From contig CAMGYJ010000004.1 of assembly GCA_946122785.1 (NCBI GenBank), positions 55,002,679-55,066,678 of the forward strand: DNA of 64,000 bases, given 5' to 3'. The stretch comes from Linum tenue (lineage: Eukaryota > Streptophyta > Magnoliopsida > Malpighiales > Linaceae). The translations under genes and the position numbers were made by a program. This document shows positions 1 through 11,150 of this stretch, piece by piece; positions within the stretch are counted from its first letter, which is position 1, and each line of letters opens with the position of its first letter. A model generated the notes under the pieces. That model searched no databases. It was not told the DNA's origin and saw nothing but the letters and a program-made list of their open reading frames with translations.

Positions 1-900
1 ATGCAAATATGGTATTTGATGTGTGGTATTTGGCAAAAGCATAGTGATAAAAGGAGTTATTTCGCTCATTGCCCAAATAACTTCAGTAAACTGTTGCCAA
101 ACGAGTTATTTGTAAAATTTGTTCGAATTATCCTAAAAATTGAACCATTAAAGATTAGCTATCAAATTTAGTAAAATTATTGTTACTTCAATCATAACTT
201 ACTCAATAGCATATATCCTATACACTTAGCCTTACCCTCAATCAACAATATTAAGTTAGTATATGTTGTTGATTGTATACCCTAAACCATCAATACATTA
301 TACAATAATCACATAACCTATACCCTATACCCTAACCATATGTCTTTTAGTTGTGATTTTGCTAGTATAGTTAATTTAAAAGTAAAATTCATACTTTGAT
401 TTTCAAAACATAGATAAAGAGTGATATTTGCTAATTGTTATACCCTAACCATATATCTTATACTTTACACCACATACCTTGTACCCTATCCATGTATCAT
501 AAACATAAATTAAAAAGGGATCTCCTGCCGTTAAAGACTTCAAATGACTTCAAGTGAACATATGTTAATAAAAAACTTAGAACCGTCAAAACCATCAATA
601 TCTTATACCCTAACCATATACACCCTAAACCATATGTACCTTATACCCTATACCCTAATCATATACTTTATATCCTAAACAACGAACTCTCAAAGATTAC
701 TTATCAAGTTTAGTATAAATTGTTGTAACTAATGGTTAATTTATTTATTAGCCCATAAACAATTACCACTACAAAGAAAATACATCTTCAGTCACTGGAA
801 TCTTTTATTACGGGATGGACTACCATTACCGAAAGTAAACTACATATCACGGGTGGATATTCCTGTGATAGTTGGCGTTTAAACGGGAAATCAAACAGCT
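1..900. repeat. AT-rich intergenic DNA with degenerate CCCTAA-type repeats
   Basis: No gene is visible. Between about 230 and 690 the motif CCCTAA or CCCTAAAC recurs many times, spaced by AT-rich words such as CCATATA and CTTATAC. This is a diverged short-period repeat resembling the plant telomere unit CCCTAAA. Spacing is irregular, so it is not a functional telomere. It could be an old interstitial telomere-like tract or an AT-rich satellite fragment. Confidence 0.45.
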
Positions 901-999
901 TCCCGTGACTGTTGATGGGCGGGAATGAAATCACGATGGGCAGGAATGAAAAAGCGTTTCACTTGGCGGCCTCCCTTAAAATTTGGCCTCCCTTAAATC

Positions 1000-2470
1000 T
1001 TTCCTTTAACTTTACCAAACAGATAGACTCCCCCTATTCCTTCCCTTTCTTTTCTCTGTCGCTACCAAGCAAACAAGAAAACCCAATCTTCTCCGCTCCG
1101 AAAACCTCTCCACAAATCCTTCGCCACCAACCACTACTGTTGTGAGTCCACATCCGACCCGGCTACACCTACGAGACCTACATCGATCTAGCGCCATGCC
1201 ATCTGAGGTTTCGCCACCGGTCATGCTCTTCGGCCATTATCTCCCCTTTTTCAGATCGATCCAGATCCACTGCCCCTCTCAAGAACTAAAGCCATTCCGG
1301 GCCTTCATCTTTGCTTCTTAATCGTCGCTCCTCCACTCAGTCCGTTATCCATCATCTCTGCGCCTACCACCTCGTCTCCTCATTTGATGATGTTTTACCA
1401 TGTTTTTACTCGGATTTTTGTTGACTCGTTTGGGGGTCAAACTGCTAGGGGTATGATTTTTGGCTTTTATGCTCGACCTGATTTGATGGCATTCTTGGTG
1501 TTCGCTTTTGTGGTTCCAGGTTGAAGCTCCTTCGCCCTTCCCTGGCCTACCGTCTCCAGATCTATTGCAAACCCTGCTTCTCTGCATTCAATTTCCCCTG
1601 CTTCATATATACAATAGAGTATTATCAATAATAATATTTCTCATATCTTTATTAGTATGATATCAAGTAACAGCAAAATAGACTTTTCATAACATTTCGA
1701 TCTGTTTGTTAGTTTTGGTTTTGATGTTGCTTTCTTTATTCGAATTATAGGTGAGGAAACTGGATCAGTTGCTGCAATTTATGAATTGCTTTTCATGCAA
1801 TTTTGGAAACGGGATTCTTCCTTCAGGGCCAAAGATTGTGACTGACTAAGTGATTGCAAGGTAAGACAGTTGGTCAAATTTTTTATATTAAGCTATATCC
1901 ATATAATCGTAAGAGGAATAAAGTACTTAAGAAGAAGCCAAACAAGCTTACATGCAGCTTCTTGTGGATATTGTTTTCTTGTTTCTCTTTTGGGTTGAAA
2001 TTGTGACATTTAATATGAGAACCAGAAGTGTAAAGTTTAAATGTTTGATGCAGGATCCAGATAACCGAACCTAAATAAGGTTCTGCAGATGTTTGCTCCT
2101 TTGATGTGAATTACAAAATGACGTATTACAGGTTAATATCTTAAACCTTGAAAGAAAGTATGATCATTTAGGCAATTTGGGTCCATAAGGACTTGATGCG
2201 TTAGTGGCCTTCTTTCTTTTTTTATTTCTATCCGTTCAGGCATTCTGATCTATGTCTTTTCAATTCTCATTTGATTTGTCAAATATGTTGCGGCTTGCAG
2301 GTTATTGTCAGCATGGGGATGTTAAGAAGATTTGGTTTGTGAAGGAAGTACTTAGCACTCGGGAGCACTTTGTAGAAGTATCCATCAACCATTTCTTGTG
2401 CTTTTAGATGGATTTGTTGATACAATAACACTAGAATGATGTAATTTCAAATTCAATTCATGTATAACAC
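1000..2470 (+). other. Possible non-coding transcription unit or gene remnant
   Basis: This stretch has the texture of a plant transcript on the plus strand. It begins pyrimidine-rich like a 5' UTR and contains exon-intron-like borders, for example CAAG followed by GTAAGA near 1860, ATGCAG near 2055 and TTGCAG near 2300. It ends in an AT-rich 3' UTR-like stretch near 2450. No open frame longer than 80 codons is present and I recognise no protein. It could be a lncRNA, a decayed gene or transposon DNA. Stranded RNA-seq would decide. Confidence 0.2.
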
Positions 2471-2760
2471 CAAATACATTACTTTACTTTATTTATATTT
2501 AATTGATAATTTTATTGAATAGTTAAATTAACCAAAATTTTAATTTATATATTATATTAATATTGTCATGATCTCAAGTGACCTTCATGTTTCAATTTTT
2601 GTAATTTTCTTAAAATACGTAATATCAAGTGAGTTTCATATTTTTTAAATTTCCTATACGAAATGAAAAATAATTTTACTTAAGTTTAGAATGAAAAAAT
2701 TTATTTTGAAAAACTATGTATTGTATATTTTTATAATTATTCAAGTGGATTAGATGAAAT

Positions 2761-3020
2761 TCGGGTTGAGTCGGTCGGGTTACGGGTTAGTCAGGTTCGG
2801 GTCAATCGGGTTCGGGTTAATCGGGTTGCGGGTTAGTCGGGTTGCGGGTCAATCGGGTTCGGGTTAATCGGGTTGCGGGTCTGTCGGGTTGCGGGTTAGT
2901 TGGGTTGCGGGTCAATCGGGTTGCGGGTCGGGCGGGTTACGGGTTGTTGACTTTTAGTCAATTCAGGTTGCGGTCGGGTTGCGGGTCGGGTTGATCGGGC
3001 GGGTTAATCGGGTCGGGCTA
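2761..3020. repeat. GGGTTGCGGGT-type degenerate minisatellite
   Basis: About 260 bp made of variants of CGGGTTGCGGGTTAGT, CGGGTCAAT and CGGGTTAAT, with a period near 10-20 bp and strong G/C strand asymmetry (G on plus). It ends about 190 bp before the start codon of the NPH3-domain gene, so it lies in that gene's promoter or 5' UTR region. Similar GGGT-rich words occur in the MITEs of this window, so it may be an expanded transposon end. Confidence 0.7.
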
Positions 3021-3208
3021 TGTTTTGACACCTATACCTCCCACCACCCTCCCTATTTTATTCAATTTCCAAATCCACATATGGCTCCACTCGTCAGTAG
3101 TCACAACAACACTCGATTTCTCTCTTCTTTATATTCCCATTTCAACTTCGCTACTCCATTTTTATGCTACCAAATGCAACACCCAGAAAAGGAAGGTGCC
3201 AGCCAGCC

Positions 3209-5667
3209 ATGTCGTCCTCATCATCATCATCAACACACCACCTTCTCTCTGATCTCGCTATCCATGTCAACTCCCAGGAAACCTTCTTCCTCAACGAGGT
3301 AACCTTGAAAAAAGTTGTGTGTTGCCCCAATTTAACTTGTGTTCAGCAGTTTAGCTAACGAATTGAATCATCTCTTTGTTGCGGGAGCAGAAAATTGTGT
3401 GCGCTTACCTGGGGAGACTGAGGAAGATCATAAAGCAGGAAAAGAGAAGGACCCAAATCAAGATTTCATGGGTTGAGATCGACGATTTCCCCTGCGGCCC
3501 ATCTGGGTTCGAGCTGGTCGCCGGATTCTGCTACAACGGCGGCAGAGTCAGCCTCTCCGCCTCCAACGTCTCCCTCCTCCACTGCTCCGCCGTCTTCCTG
3601 GGAATGACCGACAAGGTCCGCCCCGGCAACCTCCTCAGCCAGACGGAGGATTTCCTTGAGGGAATGCTGGATTGGCCGCTCCCCGACGTCGTCTCCTGTC
3701 TCAAAACCTGCGACTCTTTCTTCCCCTACGCCGATTCCTTGGGGCTTCTCCAGAAGCTCGTTTCTGGGCTGTTAGTGAAAATCGCCGGCGGCCGCTGCAA
3801 TTCAGCAGACCATTCATCCGCCTCATCATCCAGCTCGTCTCCTTTCGATGACCAAGAATCGCCCAGCAAGTTGAGGTTCTCGTTTTCAAGTTCCAAGCCA
3901 GGGGGCCGAGTGGAATGGTGGTTTGACGACTTGGTCAGCCTTTCCCCTTTGGCAATCGAAATGTTGGTTAAAACTTTGGGGTCTTACGGGTCTGAAAACA
4001 ACAGCTTGACGCTCACCAGGTTCCTTCTCTATTACCTTAACAAGCACAAGAATTGGGTTCGCCACAAATCCAAATTGTCCAGCCGGGTTTACTCGGGCCT
4101 CGCTGACACGGCCATCCATGGGGTGATTCTGGGTGGAAGGGTCGCATTCTCTTACAGAGGGCTGCTCTGGGTTTTCAGAGTTCTGTGTGGGTTTGGTCCC
4201 ACAAAAGCCTGTGAGGAGGAATTGGAGAGGATGATTGGAGAATCTCTCGATGAAGCCAGATTGGATGACTTGTTGGTGTGCGGGAATGGTGGTGGCGGTG
4301 GGAGTGCTTATGATGTGGATTTGGTGATCAGATTGGTGAGAATATTTGTGAATTCAATGAATCAGAACCAGAGCCAGAAGATGAGGCGAGTGGTGAGGGT
4401 GATTGACGAGTACTTGAGGGAGATATCTCCTGATCATAATCTCAAGATGCCCAAATTCGTGGAGGTTGCTGAGAGCTTGCCCAAGTCTGCTAGGGACAGC
4501 TTCGATGGGGTTTACAGAGCCATTGACATTTACCTTGAGGTTAGCTTCCTCATTTTACACTTCAAATATTCTCGTCCTGCTGCAAGCAACTGCTAGTGTG
4601 ATGCCCAAAAAAATAGAGGTAGGTAGCCAGAGGAAACCAACAACCAAATTACAGAGACTAACAGACACAAATGTGTTGCCCGACAGACTGATTGCAAAGT
4701 GTTTAATTAACTAGTTTGGAGTTATTCGCACTAACAACGAACAAAAACAAAAGATGAGAAACTACAAAAAGGGAATATCAGACTTCAGACCCCATGCATT
4801 GATTTGCATATACTTTGTCGATACACGAGTGTGGTATAATGCAGCCAAACCAGTCGACATTTTGGTACAGTTTATTGCCAACAACTTGCCAAAGTCATTT
4901 CATTTTGTGGAACAGTAGTTGTTCCCTCGCTGTTTTTCCGTGGGTGACTAGCTAATTCTGTGGGCGCTTTAATTTTTGGGATTTGGTTTTGACTTACCTT
5001 TGTCTATTTGCTGCTGCTGTTGTTGTAATTCCAGTCTCATCCCACACTTTCCTTCAAGGAGAGATCAAGACTCTGCCGATGCCTAAACTTCGACAAGCTG
5101 TCAATGGAAACCTGTAAAGAGATAGCCAAGAATCCCAAATTCCCACCAACTGTTGCAGTTCAGGCACTCATGTCCAAGACCTCTATGCTCCCAACACCAT
5201 TAATGCCACCTTCTCCTGCCCAAGGAGATCATCATCATCATCATCGTCGCCCTAAAATGCATGACAAATTAGTGGAAATTAGCAGCAAATCGGCCAGCTT
5301 GTCCGAATCTCCACGAATGGCGAAAGTGAAGGAGAAGAAGAAGAATGTTGGGTTGCCTGATCTTCATGTGCGATTGGACAAGTACACTTGTAGTCCTGCC
5401 AGAGGGACACAAGCAAAGAGGCAGGTTGTGGTTCCGGTTTCAGAAGACAAGGGAGAGAAGATGGAGATGAACATTGTGAGGATGCAAAAGAGGGTAGTGG
5501 AGTTGGAGAGAGCTTGTACAGAAATGAAGAACCAAATGTCTAGAACGACGACTGAGCATCACAATGATAGCGGTCCTCCTTATGATGGTGATGCTGGTGG
5601 TGGTCTTAAGCTTATGGCAGTACTCCCTTCTTCTTGCGGTGAAAGCTTGGGTAGGATTTGTTTTTAA
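3209..5667 (+). CDS. BTB/POZ and NPH3 domain protein, At3g22104-like
   Basis: Three exons are inferred: 3209-3298, 3391-4539 and 5035-5667, all GT-AG with phases kept, giving 623 residues. The start ATG precedes a Ser-rich N-terminus that runs into a short, divergent BTB domain (about residues 10-110). The NPH3 domain follows, with its signatures [11 protein letters not shown] and [18 protein letters not shown], and continues into exon 3 ([18 protein letters not shown]). The C-terminus is basic and has a short coiled coil ([19 protein letters not shown]). The family supplies substrate adaptors for CUL3 ubiquitin ligases, NPH3 itself acting in phototropin signalling; the role of this subgroup is less clear. 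The reading frame continues into both introns, but family conservation supports splicing. A GGGTT minisatellite lies just upstream. Confidence in family is high, in exact subgroup moderate. Confidence 0.9.
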
Positions 5668-5683
5668 ATTTTAGGGCAAGCAT

Positions 5684-6090
5684 TCTCATAGGATCCTTTA
5701 TACTACGTATAGCTTTGATTCGGTCTTGTTTGCCTTTGTTTCGGCAACCACATTTCAAAGGTTGGTCGTCTAATGTACAGAGTGCTTTCAATTCATGTCA
5801 TTTCTAGATGTAAGTGTATACCATGGGTACCCCATTTGAAAAATGAAATGGAGTGGTTAATCTACTTTTAAGATTGAGTATAGATGATACATTCATTTGT
5901 TATACTTCTTTTAGACCTCCTAATTTAGACGTTTTTGGCCATTTGTCAATTTAGTCATTGATTTGAGGAAAAAGTCCATCATCCATCCGACGGCCTTCAT
6001 CGTGTACTTTAGCTCAGACCCCATGGTCCTCCCGAAGTCAATTATGCTCTACAACAGTAACGTGGTAGTGAACACCATCGGGAACTGATA
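5684..6090 (-). pseudogene. GH9 endoglucanase fragment in a duplicated segment, copy 1
   Basis: The minus strand of 5982-6084 reads FPMVFTTTLLL, a stop, then SIIDFGRTMGSELKYTMKAV. This matches the conserved N-terminal block of glycoside hydrolase family 9 endo-1,4-beta-glucanases (FPMAFTTTLLSWS). The conserved Trp after LLS is a TAG stop. No other part of the enzyme is visible. The fragment sits in a roughly 400-bp segment that starts just after the stop codon of the NPH3 gene and recurs, diverged, at 7905-7916 plus 9302-9735. Both copies carry the same nonsense codon. Confidence 0.8.
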
Positions 6091-6964
6091 ACACGTAGAA
6101 AGTTATTATTTTAGGCCCCATTATTATGGTTAGAACTGCATGATTTTCACATTCTCAATGACATAATTACTTGGTGCGTGTAATAGCGCTGGAGTTGCTT
6201 TTACCATTTTGATACGCTTTTGGTAGTGTTCCTTGTGCTTTGAGGCTAAATCATCTTAGAGAACCACCTTTCCCAAGCTAGAGACACCGTAGATCAGCCA
6301 GGATGATAACAATGCAACACGAAACACGAGGGTAGAAAAGGCACCAAAAATGGTAGTGTAAAGCCAAAAATGGTGTTGAAGGCTCCGTTTTTAGTAGGCA
6401 CGCGTATGGGCGATTCGGCAATCCAAACTTAGAGAAAACCCCAAAACCTTGGAATGCAAGCTAAGAAGAAAGAAAATGGAGACTAGTCGCCGCTTATAGC
6501 GCCAATTTGTCCTTTGTAGTCGGTTTTGCTCTAAGTTGGGTGAGTCACTATGTCACTAGAATAACGGCCCTCTTATGCCTCCTATAACTGGCTACTGAAC
6601 TCCTACCCCCGATAAGTCTATCTATAGACTTTATATTAGGATTTCTAGGACAGACGTCAATCTTCAATGTGTCTTCGAGTTCCAATAGGTCTCCTCCAAC
6701 TTAGCCAACACGAAAGGAATTTTCCTAGCATTTCTGGACGAGCCCCAAAACAGCAGCCAATGCACCATTTTGGACTTTGGGCTGTTGAATCTGACGCCAT
6801 TTTGGACTTTGGATTGCTGAATTATATTGACGCCATTTTTTGAATTCCCTTCATTCTTGATTCTAGCTCCTAAAGATTGAGTCATGATGTCTCCCAACCC
6901 GTACAAAGTGGTCCACAATGATATTATGCTATGAAAACACACAAAACACTACCAAGAGTGCTTC
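6090..6964. other. Intergenic DNA without recognisable gene
   Basis: AT-rich to neutral DNA. Near 6760-6840 a phrase around GCCATTTTGGACTTTGG is repeated twice in tandem with changes. No frame longer than about 90 codons, no recognisable protein and no clear transposon ends were found. Confidence 0.4.
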
Positions 6965-7430
6965 CAGTGATGGAAATGGAGGCAGGGCGTGGAGGGTGCC
7001 TCAATACCCATTCCCCGTCCCACGCTACTTCGGGTCGGGGCGGGTAAAACCCACGTGGGTACAGGGCGAGGTGGGTCGACCCACTCTTACATGTTCTTTG
7101 AAAAAATACACGCAAATTTTACTTTTCACGATAAAACAAAGGGGAAAACACTTTATGAATGTAAAATAGTGATAATAGAATGGGTAATTGAGTCTAGCAA
7201 GTTGAAATATCGGCTCTAACTAGTTGAAGAAAAATCAAAACAGGAGAAATATGTATAGATACCGTAAGAAATTGAGATAAAATGGGCCAAGAACGAGGAT
7301 GAGCGGGGTAGAGCGGGTAGGAAGTAGATATTCATGCCCCGCCCCATACTACTACGGGTCAGGTAATACCCACCCTATCGTGGGTCAGGTCGGGTAATAC
7401 CAGCGGGACGGGTTGAAATTGCCATCACTA
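6965..7430. mobile_element. hAT-type MITE, 466 bp
   Basis: Inverted ends CAGTGATGG and CCATCACTA enclose G/C-rich subterminal repeats (GGGTCGGGGCGGGT at left, CGGGTCAGGTCGGGT at right) and an AT-rich core. Flanks AGTGCTTC (6957-6964) and AGTGCATC (7431-7438) match at 7 of 8 positions, as expected for an old 8-bp hAT target duplication. There is no transposase. A diverged copy of the core lies at about 31580-31995. Confidence 0.75.
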
Positions 7431-7438
7431 AGTGCATC

Positions 7439-7916
7439 AAAATGATAAAAGTAAACCTAGAGCTACTAAAACACATTTTGAGTGGTCATAAAACAAATTC
7501 AAGATACTATTATGATAATTGTGTGAAAACTATGAAGTTCTGGTCATAATATGAGCGTCTAAAACAGTACTTTCTATTTATCATGAGTTATATTGGTAGC
7601 TATATTGATTAAAATTGCAAATTTGTGAATAGTTTTGACCAACATAGTCGACATTAGCTAGTTAAGATTCGCCTATGATCCCACAATTTCCTCTCGCATG
7701 ATCATCTTCACTACAACATTCATAGACAAAAATGTGTTGATAGTGGATTCCTTGTAAAGTTCGAATTTTTTAATTTTCATCTATACTCCCCTATTTGCAA
7801 ACTAATGGAGATGAAGAGATCTTTTGTTTCCTGGACCATTTTGACAACCATACGAGCAATAATCTTCATCCAATTCTTCTACAGCACTCATTCGCCTCAA
7901 CATTTCATAGGATCCT
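7439..7916. other. Intergenic DNA, end of the second duplicated segment
   Basis: AT-rich non-coding DNA. The last 12-25 bases (CATAGGATCCT, near 7906-7916) match the sequence just after the NPH3 gene near 5688. They are the left edge of the duplicated segment interrupted by the following LTR-like element. Nothing else is recognised. Confidence 0.4.
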
Positions 7917-9301
7917 TGATAGTGACACCAATGAAAGGGACTGCATTATAGTGTCACAAGTAATAAATATCGAATCCACAGGTCTTTAGATGTACTATTA
8001 CTCAATTTCAGTTCATTATCTAGCAAACCAGATTAAGGATTGATTTACTAGACTACTCTACCAACTAAACTAAGGTCAAACTACTAATTACAGGTTGGGA
8101 ACTCACTTAGGTATGATTCCCCCTAGCTCCTCAATTATGTCCAAGTTGTAATTTCCTTTGGTTGTTTTGCTATTGATTAAACCGCGGAAGATCCGATAAT
8201 AGCTTGGAATCTCTTAAACTGACCAAGCCCTCTTAGACACAATACCCGGTAGGCGACTAACCTTCACCGGGATAGAATTCTAAGGCAATTCACACAGATC
8301 TCCACTACTTGGAATGTATACCAGTACAAAGCATTGAATCGACTGACTCTCGCACAATCATTTCAGTACTATCAATCAAGAAAGCTCTGTTAACATAATC
8401 AGATTCATTCTATCACAGGTTAAAGAAGAAATCAAAAGAATATAATCAGGTTCCAATTGACTCAACAAATCGTGCCTCAATTGATTAAAATCAAACAGTA
8501 TAGCATTCAAAAGTCATTACACGCATAATCCCTAACACATGGAACTATGGTTCCTCAAAACCTAAGTGAAGGAAAATTACTCCATAGAGAAGAGAGAGAC
8601 TGCAGAAATTTGATCTCGATCTTCAATCTCCATCTCCAAGCTTGATTCCCGAGCTCCAATAGCAAATAAATCCTCCAAAATAGCTCCAAGAATGATTCCA
8701 AGTTGCTCTCTCTCTAGGGCTCGTCCCTTGGGTGTTTGAGATTCAAAACTCAACTCTCTCCCTCCAAAAACGTATTAAAGGGGCCTTTATACTCGCTATC
8801 GACATGTTCCACGGTCACCCTTTGAGTTCCACGGTAGTGGAATAGGTTCACCAAATCGTGGGTTTATCCTGCTCAAAATCCACGGTCTGAACTCCTAATC
8901 CACGACCGTGGAATTGGCTTCCAACCCGTGGAAATCATTGCTCATGTTCCCCTGTCTTAAATGTCTCGTTTCTCCTTCGTCCGGACTCAGAATTAGTGGT
9001 CGTTTGATCCTAGACGCTCGTAGTCTTGTCCTCTTTCTCATTATGACAAGATTAAATTATTATTTGTCCATAAAATGATATTTAAATCCATTCTTGCTCA
9101 GGTCATGCCCGAGTTTCTTCCCCTGAATCGCCAATTGATCTCTGATTGGCTTGAAACTTGCGCCTATGCTTCACTTTACGTGCTAGGATCTGAAATGTGA
9201 CAAAGGAACACAACCTAGCTTAAAATAGGCTAAATTATGATAAACACCAAGCTAAACAATCAAGAAATGAAAGGTAAAACATGTTCAAATTGAATGTTAT
9301 C
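7917..9301. mobile_element. LTR-like repeat, family X, possible solo LTR (1385 bp)
   Basis: The ends TGATAGTG and GTTATCA give TG...CA termini with a short TGATA/TATCA inverted repeat, as in LTRs. No protein is encoded. Landmarks run in this order: AATCCACAGG; TCTAGCAAAC; GGGAACTCACTTAGGTATGATTCCCCC; a CT-rich tract near 8710; repeated CCACGGT/ACCGTGG words near 8810-8940; and CTAGGATCTGAAATGTGACA near 9183. The same landmarks recur near 34830-41075 and, inverted, near 41095-41345 and 51490-51760. It interrupts the second GH9-bearing duplicate. Matching 5-bp target repeats are not visible, so the solo-LTR reading is an inference. Confidence 0.55.
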
Positions 9302-9735
9302 AACTACCTTTGCCTTGATTTAGTCTTGTTTGCCTTTGTTTAGGAAACAATATTTCAAAGGTTGGTCGACTAATGTACAAGTGCTTTGATTTCATCTCAT
9401 TTCAAGATGTAAGTGTATACCATGGTTTCTCCATGTGGAAAATAAAATGAAGTGGTTAATATACTTATAACATTGAGTATAAATGATACAATCATAATTA
9501 TACATCTTTTAGGCCTCTTAAATAAGATGTGTTTGGTCATTTGTCAATTTAGTCGTTGCTACGAGGATCTAGTTCGCCCACACCATAGGGCCTTCACTGC
9601 GTTCTTCAGCTCAGGCCCCATGGTCCTCCCGAAGCCGATCATGCTCTACGACAGTAGCGTTGTGGTGAACGCCATCAGGAACCCAAAGTTCTTGTTGTCT
9701 CCTGCATCGTAGTAGCCTCCGATCAACTCCCTCTA
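9302..9735 (-). pseudogene. GH9 endoglucanase fragment in a duplicated segment, copy 2
   Basis: The minus strand of 9582-9732 reads ELIGGYYDAGDNKNFGF, then LMAFTTTLLS, a stop, then SMIGFGRTMGPELKNAVKAL. GGYYDAGDN is the hallmark of plant GH9 endo-1,4-beta-glucanases and includes the catalytic-site Asp region. A CTAG upstream of the block could be an old splice acceptor, so this looks like one decayed exon. The conserved Trp after LLS is a TAG codon, as in copy 1. The flank from 9310 to 9560 matches 5715-5960. The rest of the enzyme is absent. Confidence 0.85.
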
Positions 9736-11150
9736 GTGCTCGGATAATATCTGATGGAAAACAACATACAAAAAAAAAGGAGGCGAAATACTGAATGAGT
9801 AAGAATTCAAAGCAATAGTGTTCTGCCTCACTAACCCTGATGGTGGAGCTGTCATGCAATGCGGAATGCCATTTGACAGGCTGATTTGGAGGGCATCTAA
9901 AAAGACAACATCTGGGAGAGAAAAGGGTGAGCAGATTTTGGAGAAGAACTTGGTTCTCTCTCTAGCTTTTCGACCCAAAACCCCAAAGATGAGTTTTTAG
10001 AGAGAGAGAGAGAGTGACCTTGAGTGATCTTGTAACTTAATTGGAGGCTTGGATTGATCTTGGAGTCAAGGAATCAAACTTAGAAGTTGAAGATCTTGAG
10101 CTATTTTTGTAATCTCTCTTCTCTCTCTATGAACTAGACCTCTTTCTCTTAGGTTGATGAACCCTAGATCTAGATTTTGGTTTGAATTTGATGTATGTGA
10201 CATATTCTTTGTTTGATTGATGATTTTATCTATTTGATGGATGTTTTCATGAATTGCGTGAGTTTGGATTCCACTTCATGTTTATTGAGCTTTTGACCTA
10301 GGACGGAGATAATCCCCTTAGAGCACATTATCAGCGTCTTCGGGTCACTCCTATCATATGTAGTCGAGGTAATCCCCGAGGGAGTTGATTCAATCGACCT
10401 CATAACGATATATGATATCACCATATTAGAAATTTTAGATCAATGGTTAATGATTTATCAATTTATCATCAACGCTTATGAAGGAATTATTAATTTATGT
10501 CACGTCATCAATAACGGTTTTAATAACATTATCATTGATTTACAACATTTTTATAAACGATTCACGTTTTCATGTCACGTTCATAATTAGTCAATCATGG
10601 CATCTTACAATGACTTCCAATGGCATTATTAACAATTTGTGATCAATTGATATCACTAAAATTGTCGTCCTCGGTTATCATAAAAGTGCAACACTTATTT
10701 TCACCATCTTCGACACTTGGCCATACCGCACGAGTTTAAAAAAATATTAGTCATGAAAATTCAAAATCAATCCAATCAAATATGTACTATTTATTTTTAA
10801 ATGAAATTAAAATAAAATTTGGTTATTTATTTTTAATGTTTAAAAATAATACAAAATCTGGCCTCTTAACTTACCTTTTTTTTCTTAGTTTACAAATAAT
10901 ACTAATAGTTTAATTATCTTAACCACCTATTAACTTCCTATCTACTATCTAAATTATTCTAACCTAATCGAAATTAATTAAGATACAGCATAAGGTTTAG
11001 GTCTTGACCCTCAAATTGGCTTTTCTACATATCCATGTAAAATAAGGTTAAATCAGTATAAATCAATTCGACTATTAACTCTTTCCTCACTTACTTGAAC
11101 GGATATGGTGACTACCTTTAACTACCTTTTTAATAAATATATTTTTAGAA
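9736..11150. other. Intergenic repeat DNA, part resembling inverted family X
   Basis: No gene is seen. Around 10040-10140 the text (GGAATCAAACTTAGAAGTTG, then a CT-rich run) resembles, in inverted orientation, the 8590-8720 part of family X. A GA microsatellite lies at 9998-10014. The stretch 10200-10430 has an open minus frame of 64 codons without recognisable similarity. The remainder is AT-rich. Confidence 0.35.

Noticed and set aside
230..690. True telomere
   Set aside because: Repeats are irregular and diverged, not head-to-tail CCCTAAA.
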